64,000 nucleotides of DNA. Origin: Selenomonas sputigena_A (lineage in GTDB: Bacteria > Bacillota > Negativicutes > Selenomonadales > Selenomonadaceae). The position numbers and the translations under genes were made by a program. Shown piece after piece: positions 8,439-17,095 of this stretch (positions are counted from its first letter, which is position 1; every line of letters starts with the position of its first letter). The DNA lies in assembly GCF_051603425.1 (NCBI RefSeq), contig NZ_CP194411.1, positions 682,001 to 746,000 on the forward strand, read 5' to 3'. Below the pieces are notes generated by a model. It was given only the letters and a program-made list of their open reading frames with translations. It did not search any database and was not told the DNA's origin.

Positions 8439-9803
8439 ATGGAAAATCTAATTCCGCTGCTCAATTCAATCGACTCCGTACTCTGGGGGCCGCCGCTCAT
8501 CACACTGCTCGTGGGCACGGGCATCTTCCTGACCATCCGCCTGCGCCTGCTACAGGTCGTGCATCTGCCGCTCGCGCTCTCCCTCATCTTCCGCGCGAGA
8601 AACCGCGGCGAGGGCGACGTCTCAAGCTTCAAGGCGCTCTGTGTCGCGCTCGCCGCGACTGTCGGCACGGGCAACATCGTCGGCGTCGCGACAGCCGTCA
8701 AGGCGGGCGGCCCCGGCGCCATCTTCTGGATGTGGATGGCGGCCTTCTTCGGTATGGCGACGAAATACGCCGAAGGGCTGCTCGCCATCAAGTACCGCAC
8801 GACGGACAGCCGCGGTGAGATTGCGGGCGGCCCGATGTTCTATATCGAAAACGGTCTGGGCCGCAAGTGGCGTCCCCTGGCGATTTTTTTCGCCTGCGCC
8901 TGCGTGCTCGTCGCCTTCTTCGGCATCGGCACCTTCCCGCAGGTCAACGCCATCGTCGACAGCGTCGAGATTTCCTTCGGCGTGCCGCGCCTGGCGACGG
9001 ACCTCGCCCTCACGGCGCTCATCGCCGCCATCACGCTCGGCGGCCTCAAGAGCATCGCGCGCGTCGCAGCGGCCATCGTTCCCTTCATGGCGCTGACCTA
9101 TATCGCGCTCTCCGTCGTCCTGATCTGCCTCAACATCGAGGCTCTGCCCCATGCCATCGGGCTCATCCTGCAGAGCGCCTTTACGGGCGAGGCCGCTGTC
9201 GGCGGTTTTGCCGGGTCCACCATCATGATGGCCATGCAGAACGGCATCGCGCGCGGAGTTTTCTCGAACGAATCGGGGCTCGGATCCGCACCGATCGCCT
9301 CTGCCGCCTCCAAGACGAAGCGCCCGGCTGAACAAGGGCTCATCTCCATGACGGGCACATTCATCGACACCATCATCATCTGCACGATGACAGGCCTTGC
9401 GCTCGTCCTCACAGGCACCTGGTCGGGCGATGCGGCAGGCGCCGCCATGACGAGCGCCGCCTTCGCTGCGAGTTACGGCCATATCGGCAGCCAGCTCCTC
9501 ACCATCGCGCTCGTGCTCTTCGCCTTCACGACGATCCTCGGCTGGAACTACTACGGCGAACGCGCCACGATCTACCTCTTCGAACGCAAGGGGCTCCTGC
9601 CCTATCGCCTGATCTTCATCGCGCTCGTCGCCTCCGGCGCCTTCCTGAAGCTCGAAGCCATCTGGATCATCGCTGACATCGTCAACGGCCTCATGGCCAT
9701 CCCGAACCTCATCGCCCTCCTGCTGCTCTCGGGCGTCATCGCCAACGAAACGAAGAAGTACCTCGATCAGGTATCGCGCCACTCCAAGATCAAGCACTCC
9801 TGA
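8439..9803 (+). CDS. Sodium:alanine symporter family (AGCS) amino-acid carrier
   Basis: A 454-residue inner-membrane transporter with about ten hydrophobic segments, importing alanine or glycine with Na+. Family motifs include GNIVGVATAVKAGGPGAIFWMWMAAFFGMATKYAEG-type text near residues 80-125, and NESGLGSAPIASAAS in the middle. ATG 8439 is preferred because GGGGGGA precedes it by 5 bases and MENLIPLLNSIDS resembles other AGCS N-termini; the longer frame from 8277 adds a Cys/Pro-rich stretch without homology. It is monocistronic and ends at a strong bidirectional terminator. Confidence 0.9.
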   Translation: MENLIPLLNSIDSVLWGPPLITLLVGTGIFLTIRLRLLQVVHLPLALSLIFRARNRGEGDVSSFKALCVALAATVGTGNIVGVATAVKAGGPGAIFWMWMAAFFGMATKYAEGLLAIKYRTTDSRGEIAGGPMFYIENGLGRKWRPLAIFFACACVLVAFFGIGTFPQVNAIVDSVEISFGVPRLATDLALTALIAAITLGGLKSIARVAAAIVPFMALTYIALSVVLICLNIEALPHAIGLILQSAFTGEAAVGGFAGSTIMMAMQNGIARGVFSNESGLGSAPIASAASKTKRPAEQGLISMTGTFIDTIIICTMTGLALVLTGTWSGDAAGAAMTSAAFAASYGHIGSQLLTIALVLFAFTTILGWNYYGERATIYLFERKGLLPYRLIFIALVASGAFLKLEAIWIIADIVNGLMAIPNLIALLLLSGVIANETKKYLDQVSRHSKIKHS

Positions 9804-9827
9804 AAATTCATCCTGGAAAAAGAAAAA

Positions 9828-9868
9828 ACTCCCGCGGCAGCCTCTCGGCAGTGCCGCGGGAGTTTTTC
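9828..9868. terminator. Bidirectional intrinsic terminator
   Basis: A 12-bp perfect stem (ACTCCCGCGGCA / TGCCGCGGGAGT) is flanked by A-rich sequence on the left and a T-run on the right. It can terminate both the symporter and the convergent dicarboxylate carrier gene. Confidence 0.93.
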
Positions 9869-9890
9869 CTTTTTCCGCAGTTCATGCAAA

Positions 9891-9946
9891 TGCGGTGCAC
9901 AAGTTCCACCTGCGGACGTTTATGCGTGCAGGTTTCAGGAAACGGG
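9891..9946. repeat. Degenerate hairpin module of the interspersed repeat
   Basis: GTGCACAAGTTCCACCTGCG followed by GACGTTTATGCGTG matches the GTCCAC/GTGGAC hairpin module of the arrays, with several substitutions. No flanking stem-loop unit is intact. Confidence 0.55.
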
Positions 9947-9954
9947 TTCCCTGC

Positions 9955-11295
9955 TCAGAAGATGAGGTGCGCGACCACATAGCCCATGCAGCAGCCGGAA
10001 GTGACGCCGATCAGCCCCGGGATCATGAAGCTGTGGTTCAAAAGATACTTGCCGATGCGCGTCGTGCCCGAACGGTCAAAACCGATACAGGCGAGATCGG
10101 ACGGATACGTCGGCAGGAAGAAGTAACCGTAGCAGGCAGAGATGAACGACATGATGAGCACGGGATCGACGCCGACATTCAAGGCCATCGGCACAACGAT
10201 AGCGATGGCCGCCGCCTGCGAGTTGACGAGCTTCGACGTGAAGAAAGCGATGATGGCATAGGCCCAGGGATATGCCGTGACGGCCTCGCCGAGAACTTCC
10301 TTGAGGAACGCCATGTGCGCGCTGAAAAACGTGTTCGCCATCCAGGCAACGCCGTAAACGGAAAGGAGCGCGACCATGCCGGAGCGGAAAACCTGGCTGT
10401 TGCCGACTTCTTTCGCCTTCACCTTACAGAAAATCAGAATAGACGCAGCGATCAGGAGCATGATCATCTGGATGACCTCCGTCATGTCGAGCGGCTGCAG
10501 CACACCCGCCTTATCGGCAAAATGCGGCAAAAGCTCCGGGTCGTTGCCGAGAACGGCGATGACGAGGATGCCGAAAAAGAAAATGAACATCGCATGGTAA
10601 TAGGAGCGCGGCAGCGTCTCGCCCTGCAGGCTCTCCGCCTCGCCGTAGACGTATTCACGATTCTTCGGGTTCTTGATGAACTCCTGGAATTCCGCATCCT
10701 TGTCGAGATCCTTGCCGCGGCGGTAGCTCCAGAGCGCCGCGCAGATCACGCCCGTCAAGGTCGCGGGAATCGTCACGCCGAGGATCTGCAGAACGGACAC
10801 CTGATGGCCCGCCTGCGCCATAAAAGCGATGATGGAGACGACGGCTACAGAAACAGGCGAGCCGCAAATGCCCATCTGGGCGGCGACGGACGACACGGCC
10901 ATCGGACGCTCGGGGCGGATGCCCTGCTTGATGGCGACATCGTAGATAATCGGAAACATCGTGTAGACGACATGCCCCGTGCCGCAGAGCACGGTCAAAA
11001 ACCACGTCGTGATCGGTGCAAAGATCGTGACCTGCTTCGGGTTGTTGCGCAGGAACTTCTCCGCGTACTTGAGCATGACCGTGAGGCCGCCCGAAGTCTG
11101 CAAAAACCCTGCGCAGGTGACGACCGCCAAAATCGTCAGCATGACGGAAATCGGCGGCACGCCCGGCTGATAGCCGAAGACGAAGGTGTAGACGACGAGG
11201 CCGATGCCGCTGATGACCGCAAGCCCTATGCCGCCGTGATGCACGCCGAAGATAAGGCAGGCGAGCATGACAAGAAAGCCGAGAAATAATTCCAT
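9955..11295 (-). CDS. dcuB: Anaerobic C4-dicarboxylate transporter DcuB
   Basis: A 446-residue polytopic membrane protein, the same length as E. coli DcuB and alignable throughout. Matching stretches include LCGTGHVVYTMFPIIYDVAI, IRPERPMAVSS, RGKDLDKDAEFQEF and PTYPSDLACIGFDRSGTT. DcuB exchanges fumarate or malate for succinate during fumarate respiration, which fits an anaerobic, succinate/propionate-forming organism. ATG 11295 follows GGAAGG; the frame extends further upstream without homology or a ribosome site. It is monocistronic and convergent with the symporter gene. Confidence 0.93.
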   Translation of the reverse strand: MELFLGFLVMLACLIFGVHHGGIGLAVISGIGLVVYTFVFGYQPGVPPISVMLTILAVVTCAGFLQTSGGLTVMLKYAEKFLRNNPKQVTIFAPITTWFLTVLCGTGHVVYTMFPIIYDVAIKQGIRPERPMAVSSVAAQMGICGSPVSVAVVSIIAFMAQAGHQVSVLQILGVTIPATLTGVICAALWSYRRGKDLDKDAEFQEFIKNPKNREYVYGEAESLQGETLPRSYYHAMFIFFFGILVIAVLGNDPELLPHFADKAGVLQPLDMTEVIQMIMLLIAASILIFCKVKAKEVGNSQVFRSGMVALLSVYGVAWMANTFFSAHMAFLKEVLGEAVTAYPWAYAIIAFFTSKLVNSQAAAIAIVVPMALNVGVDPVLIMSFISACYGYFFLPTYPSDLACIGFDRSGTTRIGKYLLNHSFMIPGLIGVTSGCCMGYVVAHLIF

Positions 11296-11430
11296 AGAAA
11301 AACTTCCTTTCCAAAACCACTGAGTCTTTGGCCGGAATACCGAGATTCCCCATCCCCTCCTGCGCAGGGTTTCAAAAACTCCGACCAATATACCAAAGAT
11401 TATAATACAATAAATTTGGATAAGCAAGAA

Positions 11431-11476
11431 AAAAGATGGGGCGTTTCCGCGCGCCAAATGCGCGGAAACGCCCCAT
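11431..11476 (-). terminator. Intrinsic terminator of the 104-residue protein gene
   Basis: A long G/C stem (GATGGGGCGTTTCCGCGC and its complement) is followed on the minus strand by a CTTTTTTCTT run. It lies just after the stop at 11487. Confidence 0.9.
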
Positions 11477-11486
11477 CCTCCTCCTC

Positions 11487-11801
11487 TCAATAGCGGCGAT
11501 GCTCTTTCACATAGTCGACGGGACGGCTCCAATCGACGTGAACGTCCGTCGCCTCCCAAAGACGCGTCAGAGCGATCTTGAAGCTTTCGACATCGGCCTT
11601 GGGATCGATCTGTGTTTTTTGGAAATCGCGCAGCGTCTCGTGCGGTATGGCGATCTCGTGCGTCTTTCCCAAATACGCCTCGACAGCCGCACGCGCCTCC
11701 GCCTCGTCCAAAACAACGGCGATCGTCTTCTTTTCGGCGTCGTACTCGACATAGCCGAGCTCATTCTTGTACTGAATTGCTACGCTGTAGGCCTCTGCCA
11801 T
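11487..11801 (-). CDS. Small conserved protein of unknown function
   Basis: A 104-residue acidic/basic soluble protein without signal peptide or membrane segment, starting MAEAYSVAIQYKNELGYVEYD. The N-terminus looks like a small alpha/beta fold with an exposed helix (DEAEARAAVEAYLGK); the C-terminus is rich in Trp, His and Arg. An AGGAAAGGTGA ribosome site precedes the ATG, and a strong terminator follows, so it is a real single gene. I do not recognise a family. It is divergent from the DUF441 gene. Confidence 0.6.
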   Translation of the reverse strand: MAEAYSVAIQYKNELGYVEYDAEKKTIAVVLDEAEARAAVEAYLGKTHEIAIPHETLRDFQKTQIDPKADVESFKIALTRLWEATDVHVDWSRPVDYVKEHRRY

Positions 11802-11924
11802 CTTTTTATCACCTTTCCTTATGCCTCTTTTTCCGCTATACTATGATATGGAAGAACAACCCTCCTGGGCAGCGCCGCTCGCTGCGGCACGCCCGCCAAA
11901 ATTCATCAAAAGAAGGCGAATCCC

Positions 11925-12380
11925 ATGTATTCAGAATATCTTGTCCTGCTCGTGATCCTCGCCCTGAGCATCATCGGGCACAACTCGACCGTGGCCTATG
12001 CCGTGCTCATCGTGCTCGTGCTGAAGCTCCTCGGCCTCACAACGGCGCTCAACATCCTCTCTGCCAACGGGCTGAACTGGGGCATCGTGCTCCTCATGGT
12101 CGCCATCCTCATTCCCATCGCAACGGGCGAGGTGACCATGACGAACATGATCGACGCTTTCAAGAGCCCTCTCGGCATCATCGCCATCATCTGCGGCGTG
12201 CTCGCGGCCATGGCCGGCGGCGGCGGCGTGGAACTCTTAAAAGACGACCCGCACATCGTCGCGGCGCTCATCATCGGCACGATCATCGGCGTCTGCTTCT
12301 TCAAAGGCGTCGCCGTCGGCCCCCTGATCGCAGGCGGCCTGACCTACGCACTGATGAAGCTCTTCGCTCTCGTCAAGTAG
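11925..12380 (+). CDS. DUF441 (UPF0756) membrane protein
   Basis: A 151-residue protein with four to five predicted membrane helices matching the DUF441/UPF0756 family of Firmicutes. Typical text includes GLNWGIVLLMVAILIPIATG and a C-terminal VAVGPLIAGGLTYALM. The function of the family is unknown. AAGAAGG precedes the ATG. It is convergent with the FakA-like gene downstream, with a gap of only about 15 bases. Confidence 0.85.
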   Translation: MYSEYLVLLVILALSIIGHNSTVAYAVLIVLVLKLLGLTTALNILSANGLNWGIVLLMVAILIPIATGEVTMTNMIDAFKSPLGIIAIICGVLAAMAGGGGVELLKDDPHIVAALIIGTIIGVCFFKGVAVGPLIAGGLTYALMKLFALVK

Positions 12381-12395
12381 CGCCGCCCCATACGT

Positions 12396-13661
12396 TCATA
12401 CCAGAAGCTTGCGCATCGCCTTGGCATTTTCCCTGGCGGTGCGCTTTTTGTCATAGGCCGCGACAGCCTTCTCCTGCTCCGCCTCGTCCCTTGCCAGCAC
12501 GAGCTCCACCCGTTCGCCGAGGATCCGCTTGGCCTGGCGCAGGACGAGCGCCATCGTCTCGTCAGCCGAGACAAGCACATACGTCCGCGCGAGATCGCTG
12601 TGCGCCGCGTGCAGGAGATCCGCCACGGAAGGGCAGGCCGTGCGGCTGCCCGGCACGATGACATTCGCGCCCAGCTCCGTCAGGCGAAGCCCGCGTTCCT
12701 GGCTGGACGCGACAGCCAGCAGCGCGACCGGCATCAGCGACTCGTAAACCGCCGTCAGGGAATGCGCCTCCGACATATTGATGAGGCGGAAGGCATGCAG
12801 CCTGCCCCAGCCAATGGCCTGCTCGACGACAGATCCCGGATGGTCCGTATGCACATGGACGTGCAGGGCACCCTCGCCCGGCTCGACGACAACGAAACGG
12901 CATGATTCCTGCAGACGGTGCTCGACCTCGCGCACCCGCGCCTTGCTTCCCACGATGCTGAAGGAAACGCAGTACGGCCGCACGAGATCCTTGCGCGGAT
13001 CAGGAATCGCGAGCTTGTCCGCCCCCATGCCGAGAGAAAGGCTTACCGCCGGAGAAACGAAATGGCCGTCCAGCCCCTTCATGCACCCCTGCAAAAACAG
13101 CTGCATGACCCGCGCTCCGGGTTCTTCGCGCTTTTCCTCGGCCAGCGCCCTCGTCCCCTCCGCGATTGCCGCCTGGAGGATCTCTGAAATCGGCAGATTG
13201 GCGCGCACGGCATGGTGCGCCCCCTTCGCCACCGCCTTGGCCGCGGAAACGATCACAGCCTCTGTGCCGGGCGGCAGCACGCGCTGCGCATAGAGGATCC
13301 CGTACTGGAAGGCCTTGCCGAACTCGGACGACGTTGCATCCGACTTGCCCGAAAGACCTTTCGCCAGACCTCGGAGGAGCTGTCCGAGCACAACTCCCGT
13401 CGTCCCCCTTGCGCCGAGTACCGCCGCGCTCGCGACGCGGCGCGCCAGCCCCCCGATGCTCTCGTCCTTCACATCGACCAGCGGCATCACGGCCGCCCCC
13501 ATCGTGCGCAGCACATGCGTGCCCGGCAGCGCCGAACGCTCCCCCAGCTTCTGCCGCGAAAGCTCGTCTATACTCTCGTATTCCAGCAGGAGTTCACCAT
13601 AAGCGCCGCTGAGCATCCTCTTGAAATCGCTGCCGGTGATGATTTCCCTATTGCCTGTCAT
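12396..13661 (-). CDS. FakA/DhaL-like protein lacking the metal-binding motif
   Basis: A 421-residue cytoplasmic protein that follows the plan of FakA (fatty-acid kinase, YloV). The DhaL-like N-terminal part has GARGTTGVVLGQLLRGLAKGL, a middle domain has YCVSFSIVG...HVHVHTDHPG, and the C-terminal domain has NVIVPGSRTACPSVADLLHA. FakA proteins are usually near 550 residues. The DGDTG segment whose Asp residues hold Mg-ATP in DhaL/FakA is absent; the aligned position reads LPGTHVLRTMG. It may therefore be a catalytically dead paralogue or a regulator of fatty-acid phosphate handling. ATG 13661 follows AAGAAGGGA. It is divergent from the FtsA-like gene. Confidence 0.75.
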   Translation of the reverse strand: MTGNREIITGSDFKRMLSGAYGELLLEYESIDELSRQKLGERSALPGTHVLRTMGAAVMPLVDVKDESIGGLARRVASAAVLGARGTTGVVLGQLLRGLAKGLSGKSDATSSEFGKAFQYGILYAQRVLPPGTEAVIVSAAKAVAKGAHHAVRANLPISEILQAAIAEGTRALAEEKREEPGARVMQLFLQGCMKGLDGHFVSPAVSLSLGMGADKLAIPDPRKDLVRPYCVSFSIVGSKARVREVEHRLQESCRFVVVEPGEGALHVHVHTDHPGSVVEQAIGWGRLHAFRLINMSEAHSLTAVYESLMPVALLAVASSQERGLRLTELGANVIVPGSRTACPSVADLLHAAHSDLARTYVLVSADETMALVLRQAKRILGERVELVLARDEAEQEKAVAAYDKKRTARENAKAMRKLLV

Positions 13662-13919
13662 ACTGATCCCTTCTTCCCTGTCGTCTCTTCCTCCGTCCGG
13701 CAAGTCTGCCCTGAAAGTTTACAAAGTTTACAGAAATTCTCCTGCAAAAACAGGATTCTTCTATAGTATTCGCGAAATAAAAGAATTAACCTTCTATCTC
13801 CTTGTTCCCGCAATTTTAATTTCTCATGAAATCGGAACAGCCTTACGGGATAGGGCATGACAAAAGCAGGAAAACCCTCTGCGCCATGCAGGAGCGACAA
13901 AAAGCAAAGGAGCCTTTCG

Positions 13920-16799
13920 ATGCCCAGAATAAAAAAGACTGCGTCAGAAAATGAAACAACCGCCGCCGAGCAGCTCACCGCCCAGGCGGCTGAGATGAGC
14001 GCCTCCCCCGCCGCGCAGGAACCGCCTGCAGACACGGCAAAAAAAGCCAAGCCGGCAGCAAAAACCGGCGCGAAAAAAACAGCCGCCAAGACGACAACAG
14101 CAAAAAAAACGCCGGCAAAAAAAGCGCCTGCAAAGAAAACGGCGGCGAAAAAAACAACCGCCAAAAAGACAACAACAGCCTCAACCGTAAAAAAAGCAGC
14201 GGCCTCAACAGCAAAAAAGACAACGACTGCGAAGAAAGCGACGGCCAAAAGCGCCGAAAAAATCGCCGCTCCCGGGCAGAGCGCGGCCCCGGCAAGCAAG
14301 GCGCCTGCAGCTGCCGCTGAAAAAGAAACGGCCGTCATCCGCCCGAACGCAAACGCCGCCGCAAAGACGCCGCAAAGACCGAAGGGCGAGCCCATCTTCG
14401 CGCTCGACATCGGCACGCGCAGCATCATCGGCATCGTCGCCGAAAAAAGTGAGAACGACCAAATGCGCATCCTCACCACCGTGCACCGCGAGCACAAGAC
14501 CCGCGCCATGCTCGACGGACAGATCCACGATGTGCCGCAAGTGGCCGACCTCATCCACGAGGTCAAGAAGGAACTCGAAGCCTCCGTCGGCTCCCTGAAA
14601 GCCGCTTCCGTCGCAGCCGCGGGACGCGCCCTCTACACAATGACCGCCGACGCCACGACCGAGATCAACGGCGTCATCAGCGACGAGCAGCAGCGCGCGC
14701 TCGACTTCGCCGGCGTGCAGGCGGCACAGGCCAAGATCGCCACATCGAAGGACATCGAGGATCCCGGCCGCTATTACTGCGTCGGCTACAGCACCATCCA
14801 GTACACGCTCGACGACATTCCTCTGAAGAGCCTCGTCGGCCAGCGCGGCAAACTCGCCAAGGCTACAGTCATCGCCACCTTCCTGCCGCGTCAGGTCATC
14901 GACTCCATGCAGTCGGCGCTGCGCGACGTCGGCCTTGAGATGCGCGCCCTGACCCTCGAGCCCATCGCGGCCATTAACGTGCTCATACCGCCGACCATGC
15001 GCCATCTGAACCTCGTCCTCGTCGATATCGGCGCGGGTACCTCCGACGTCGCCATCACGAAGAACGGCTCCATCATCGCCTACGGCATGGTCCCCTTGGC
15101 CGGCGACGAAATCACCGAGGCCATCAGCCAGCGCTACCTCCTCGACTTCAACGTCGCGGAAAACGTCAAGCGCAACGCCTCGGCCGGACGCAAATCCAAA
15201 TTCACCGACATCCTCGGCACGGAATACGACCTCGGCCCCTCCGATGTCATCGGCCCCATCATGCCGAACATCCAGAACCTCGCCGATTCCATCGCACGCC
15301 AGGTGCTCGAGCTCAACGGCGACTCGCCGCAGGCCGTCATGCTCGTCGGCGGCGGCGCACAGACGCCGGGGCTTCCTGCCCTCGTGGCAAAAGCGCTCTC
15401 CGTGCCCGAGAATCGCGTCGCCGTGCGCCATCCCGAGAACATCATCGGCGTCGAGAGCATCCCCGCCGAGCTGCAGCGCCCCGACGCCGTAACGCCGCTG
15501 GGCATCTTGAAGATTGCCTCCATCAACCTCCTGCACTTCCTTTCCGTTTACGTCAACGAGCAGGAAATCAACCTCTTCAACTTCCGCGATCTCACCGTAT
15601 CCGACGCTCTTCTGAATGCCGGCATCCAGCTCAAGAAATTCAATGGCCGCCCCGGCCTCGGTCTCATGGTCACGGTCAACGGCGAAAAGAAATTCTTCCC
15701 CGGCTCCCTCCCGTCCATGGCCATCTTGAAACTCGACGGCGAAGACACGACGCTCGACACGCTCGTCAAGGCAGGCTGCCATATCACCGTCGCGCACGGC
15801 AAGGACGGAGAAACACCTGAAGTGCGCCTCTCCGAAGTCCTGAAGGTGGAGCCGGACTTCCCCCTCATCATCAACGGACGCGAAACGCGCATCCAGCAGG
15901 CTGCGCTCGTCAACGGCGAGCCTTCCAAGCCGGAACGCCTGCTCGCCGACAACGACATCGTCGAGAGCAAGGAACCGCGCACCCTGGGCGAGGCGCTGAA
16001 AGCCGCCGGCTATCCGCCGACGGGCCGCAAGATCCACTACACGCTGAACGACAACAACGCGCAGTACGTCATCTCACCCGAAATCTACCTCAACGATGAA
16101 CCGGCGACCATCTCCATGCCCATCCACGAGGGCGACCGCATCGAATACCAGATGACGGCAGAGCCGAAACTCAGCGACGTGCTCGACATCTCGCGCCTGC
16201 AGGCCGCCATCACCATCACCTACAACGACCAGGAATACGAGATCCCCTCCGCCGCGCTGGAGCTTGAAGTCAACGGACACAAGGCGTCGCCCGGCACCTA
16301 CCTTGAGGACGGCAGCGTCGTCTACTACAGGCTCTCCGAGAAAAAAGCCACGACCGTCAACGAGGCGCTCCTCGCCGTCGGCTTCGAGCCGCCGCCGCCC
16401 ACGAGCCGCGTCAGCGTCTCCATCCTTGTCAACCGCCGCCCCGTCATCTTCACCGACCCCGTCAAGAACGGTGACCGCCTCGACATCATCATCAAGCCGC
16501 TGCCCGCCCCGCCCGCAGCAGCCCCCGCCGGCAATGCAGGCACTGCTGCAGGCGGCACGACAGGCCTCGGCTCCGGCACACCGAGCGCAGACATCTCCGG
16601 CAGCCCCGCCCCAGCCTCCGGAAGCGCCCCTGCTGCCGGCACGCCGGCTCGCAGCACAGGCTTCAGCGGCATTCCCCCTGCGGCAGGGACGAGCGGCTTC
16701 AGCAGCATCCCCAAAAGCAACGAACCGGGCGTCTCCCCTTCCGGCTTCTCCCTGCGCGACGCCATCAAAAGCTCCGGCGGCCTGCCGCCTCATTCCTAA
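13920..16799 (+). CDS. FtsA-like actin-fold ATPase with histone-H1-like N-terminal tail
   Basis: A 959-residue protein. Residues about 40-114 are a Lys/Ala/Thr tract of AKKT/AKKA repeats like bacterial histone-H1-type tails. Residues about 159-490 form an actin/Hsp70-like ATPase of FtsA type: LDIGTRS (phosphate 1, 162-168), LVDIGAGTSDVAI (phosphate 2, about 367-379) and MLVGGGAQTPG (adenosine, about 474-484), with an SHS2-type insertion between. A long C-terminal half has repeated small beta domains (VTVNGE..., INGRE..., VNGHK...) and a disordered Pro/Ala/Gly/Ser tail. ATG 13920 follows AAAGGAG. FtsA anchors FtsZ at the septum; a basic tail suggests nucleic-acid or acidic-polymer binding, which is inference. 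It is monocistronic. Confidence 0.8.
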   Translation: MPRIKKTASENETTAAEQLTAQAAEMSASPAAQEPPADTAKKAKPAAKTGAKKTAAKTTTAKKTPAKKAPAKKTAAKKTTAKKTTTASTVKKAAASTAKKTTTAKKATAKSAEKIAAPGQSAAPASKAPAAAAEKETAVIRPNANAAAKTPQRPKGEPIFALDIGTRSIIGIVAEKSENDQMRILTTVHREHKTRAMLDGQIHDVPQVADLIHEVKKELEASVGSLKAASVAAAGRALYTMTADATTEINGVISDEQQRALDFAGVQAAQAKIATSKDIEDPGRYYCVGYSTIQYTLDDIPLKSLVGQRGKLAKATVIATFLPRQVIDSMQSALRDVGLEMRALTLEPIAAINVLIPPTMRHLNLVLVDIGAGTSDVAITKNGSIIAYGMVPLAGDEITEAISQRYLLDFNVAENVKRNASAGRKSKFTDILGTEYDLGPSDVIGPIMPNIQNLADSIARQVLELNGDSPQAVMLVGGGAQTPGLPALVAKALSVPENRVAVRHPENIIGVESIPAELQRPDAVTPLGILKIASINLLHFLSVYVNEQEINLFNFRDLTVSDALLNAGIQLKKFNGRPGLGLMVTVNGEKKFFPGSLPSMAILKLDGEDTTLDTLVKAGCHITVAHGKDGETPEVRLSEVLKVEPDFPLIINGRETRIQQAALVNGEPSKPERLLADNDIVESKEPRTLGEALKAAGYPPTGRKIHYTLNDNNAQYVISPEIYLNDEPATISMPIHEGDRIEYQMTAEPKLSDVLDISRLQAAITITYNDQEYEIPSAALELEVNGHKASPGTYLEDGSVVYYRLSEKKATTVNEALLAVGFEPPPPTSRVSVSILVNRRPVIFTDPVKNGDRLDIIIKPLPAPPAAAPAGNAGTAAGGTTGLGSGTPSADISGSPAPASGSAPAAGTPARSTGFSGIPPAAGTSGFSSIPKSNEPGVSPSGFSLRDAIKSSGGLPPHS

Positions 16800-16858
16800 G
16801 GGGAAAACGCCTCTTGCCACGGTGCAAAATCCATGGTACAATATCACTCGTAATCTTC

Positions 16859-16932
16859 GCGGGCATAGTTCATCGGTAGAATACGAGCTTCCCAAGCTCG
16901 GGAGGTGGGTTCGATTCCCATTGCCCGCTCCA
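16859..16932 (+). tRNA. tRNA-Gly (anticodon CCC)
   Basis: A complete cloverleaf can be drawn. The acceptor stem is GCGGGCA/TGCCCGC, the anticodon stem CGAGC/GCTCG holds a TTCCCAA loop, and the T-arm is GTGGGTTCGATTCCCAT. The discriminator is T and CCA is encoded. The anticodon CCC reads GGG. Confidence 0.95.
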
Positions 16933-16943
16933 TACGAAAAAAC

Positions 16944-16973
16944 AGAGCTGTCAGAAATGGCAGCTCTTTTTGT
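16944..16973 (+). terminator. Intrinsic terminator after tRNA-Gly
   Basis: The stem AGAGCTGTCA / TGGCAGCTCT with a 4-base GAAA loop is followed by TTTTGTTT, 12 bases after the tRNA CCA. Confidence 0.9.
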
Positions 16974-17022
16974 TTCACTATATCGGTTTTACTCCCTTCG
17001 CCGTTTTTTCTTTCGTCGCCCC

Positions 17023-17052
17023 TTGACACATCCCGGACAAACGGAATAAGAT
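17023..17052 (+). promoter_or_regulatory. Sigma-70-type promoter for the methyltransferase
   Basis: A perfect TTGACA at 17023-17028, an 18-base spacer and TAAGAT at 17047-17052 lie about 45 bases before the ATG at 17096. Confidence 0.65.
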
Positions 17053-17095
17053 TCTATAAAGGATGAAATTCCATATCAATTAGGAGGCCTCTCTC

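Noticed and set aside
9895..11289. Plus-strand open frame opposite dcuB
   Set aside because: Its translation is His/Asp/Arg-rich without a family match, while the minus strand encodes a full-length DcuB.
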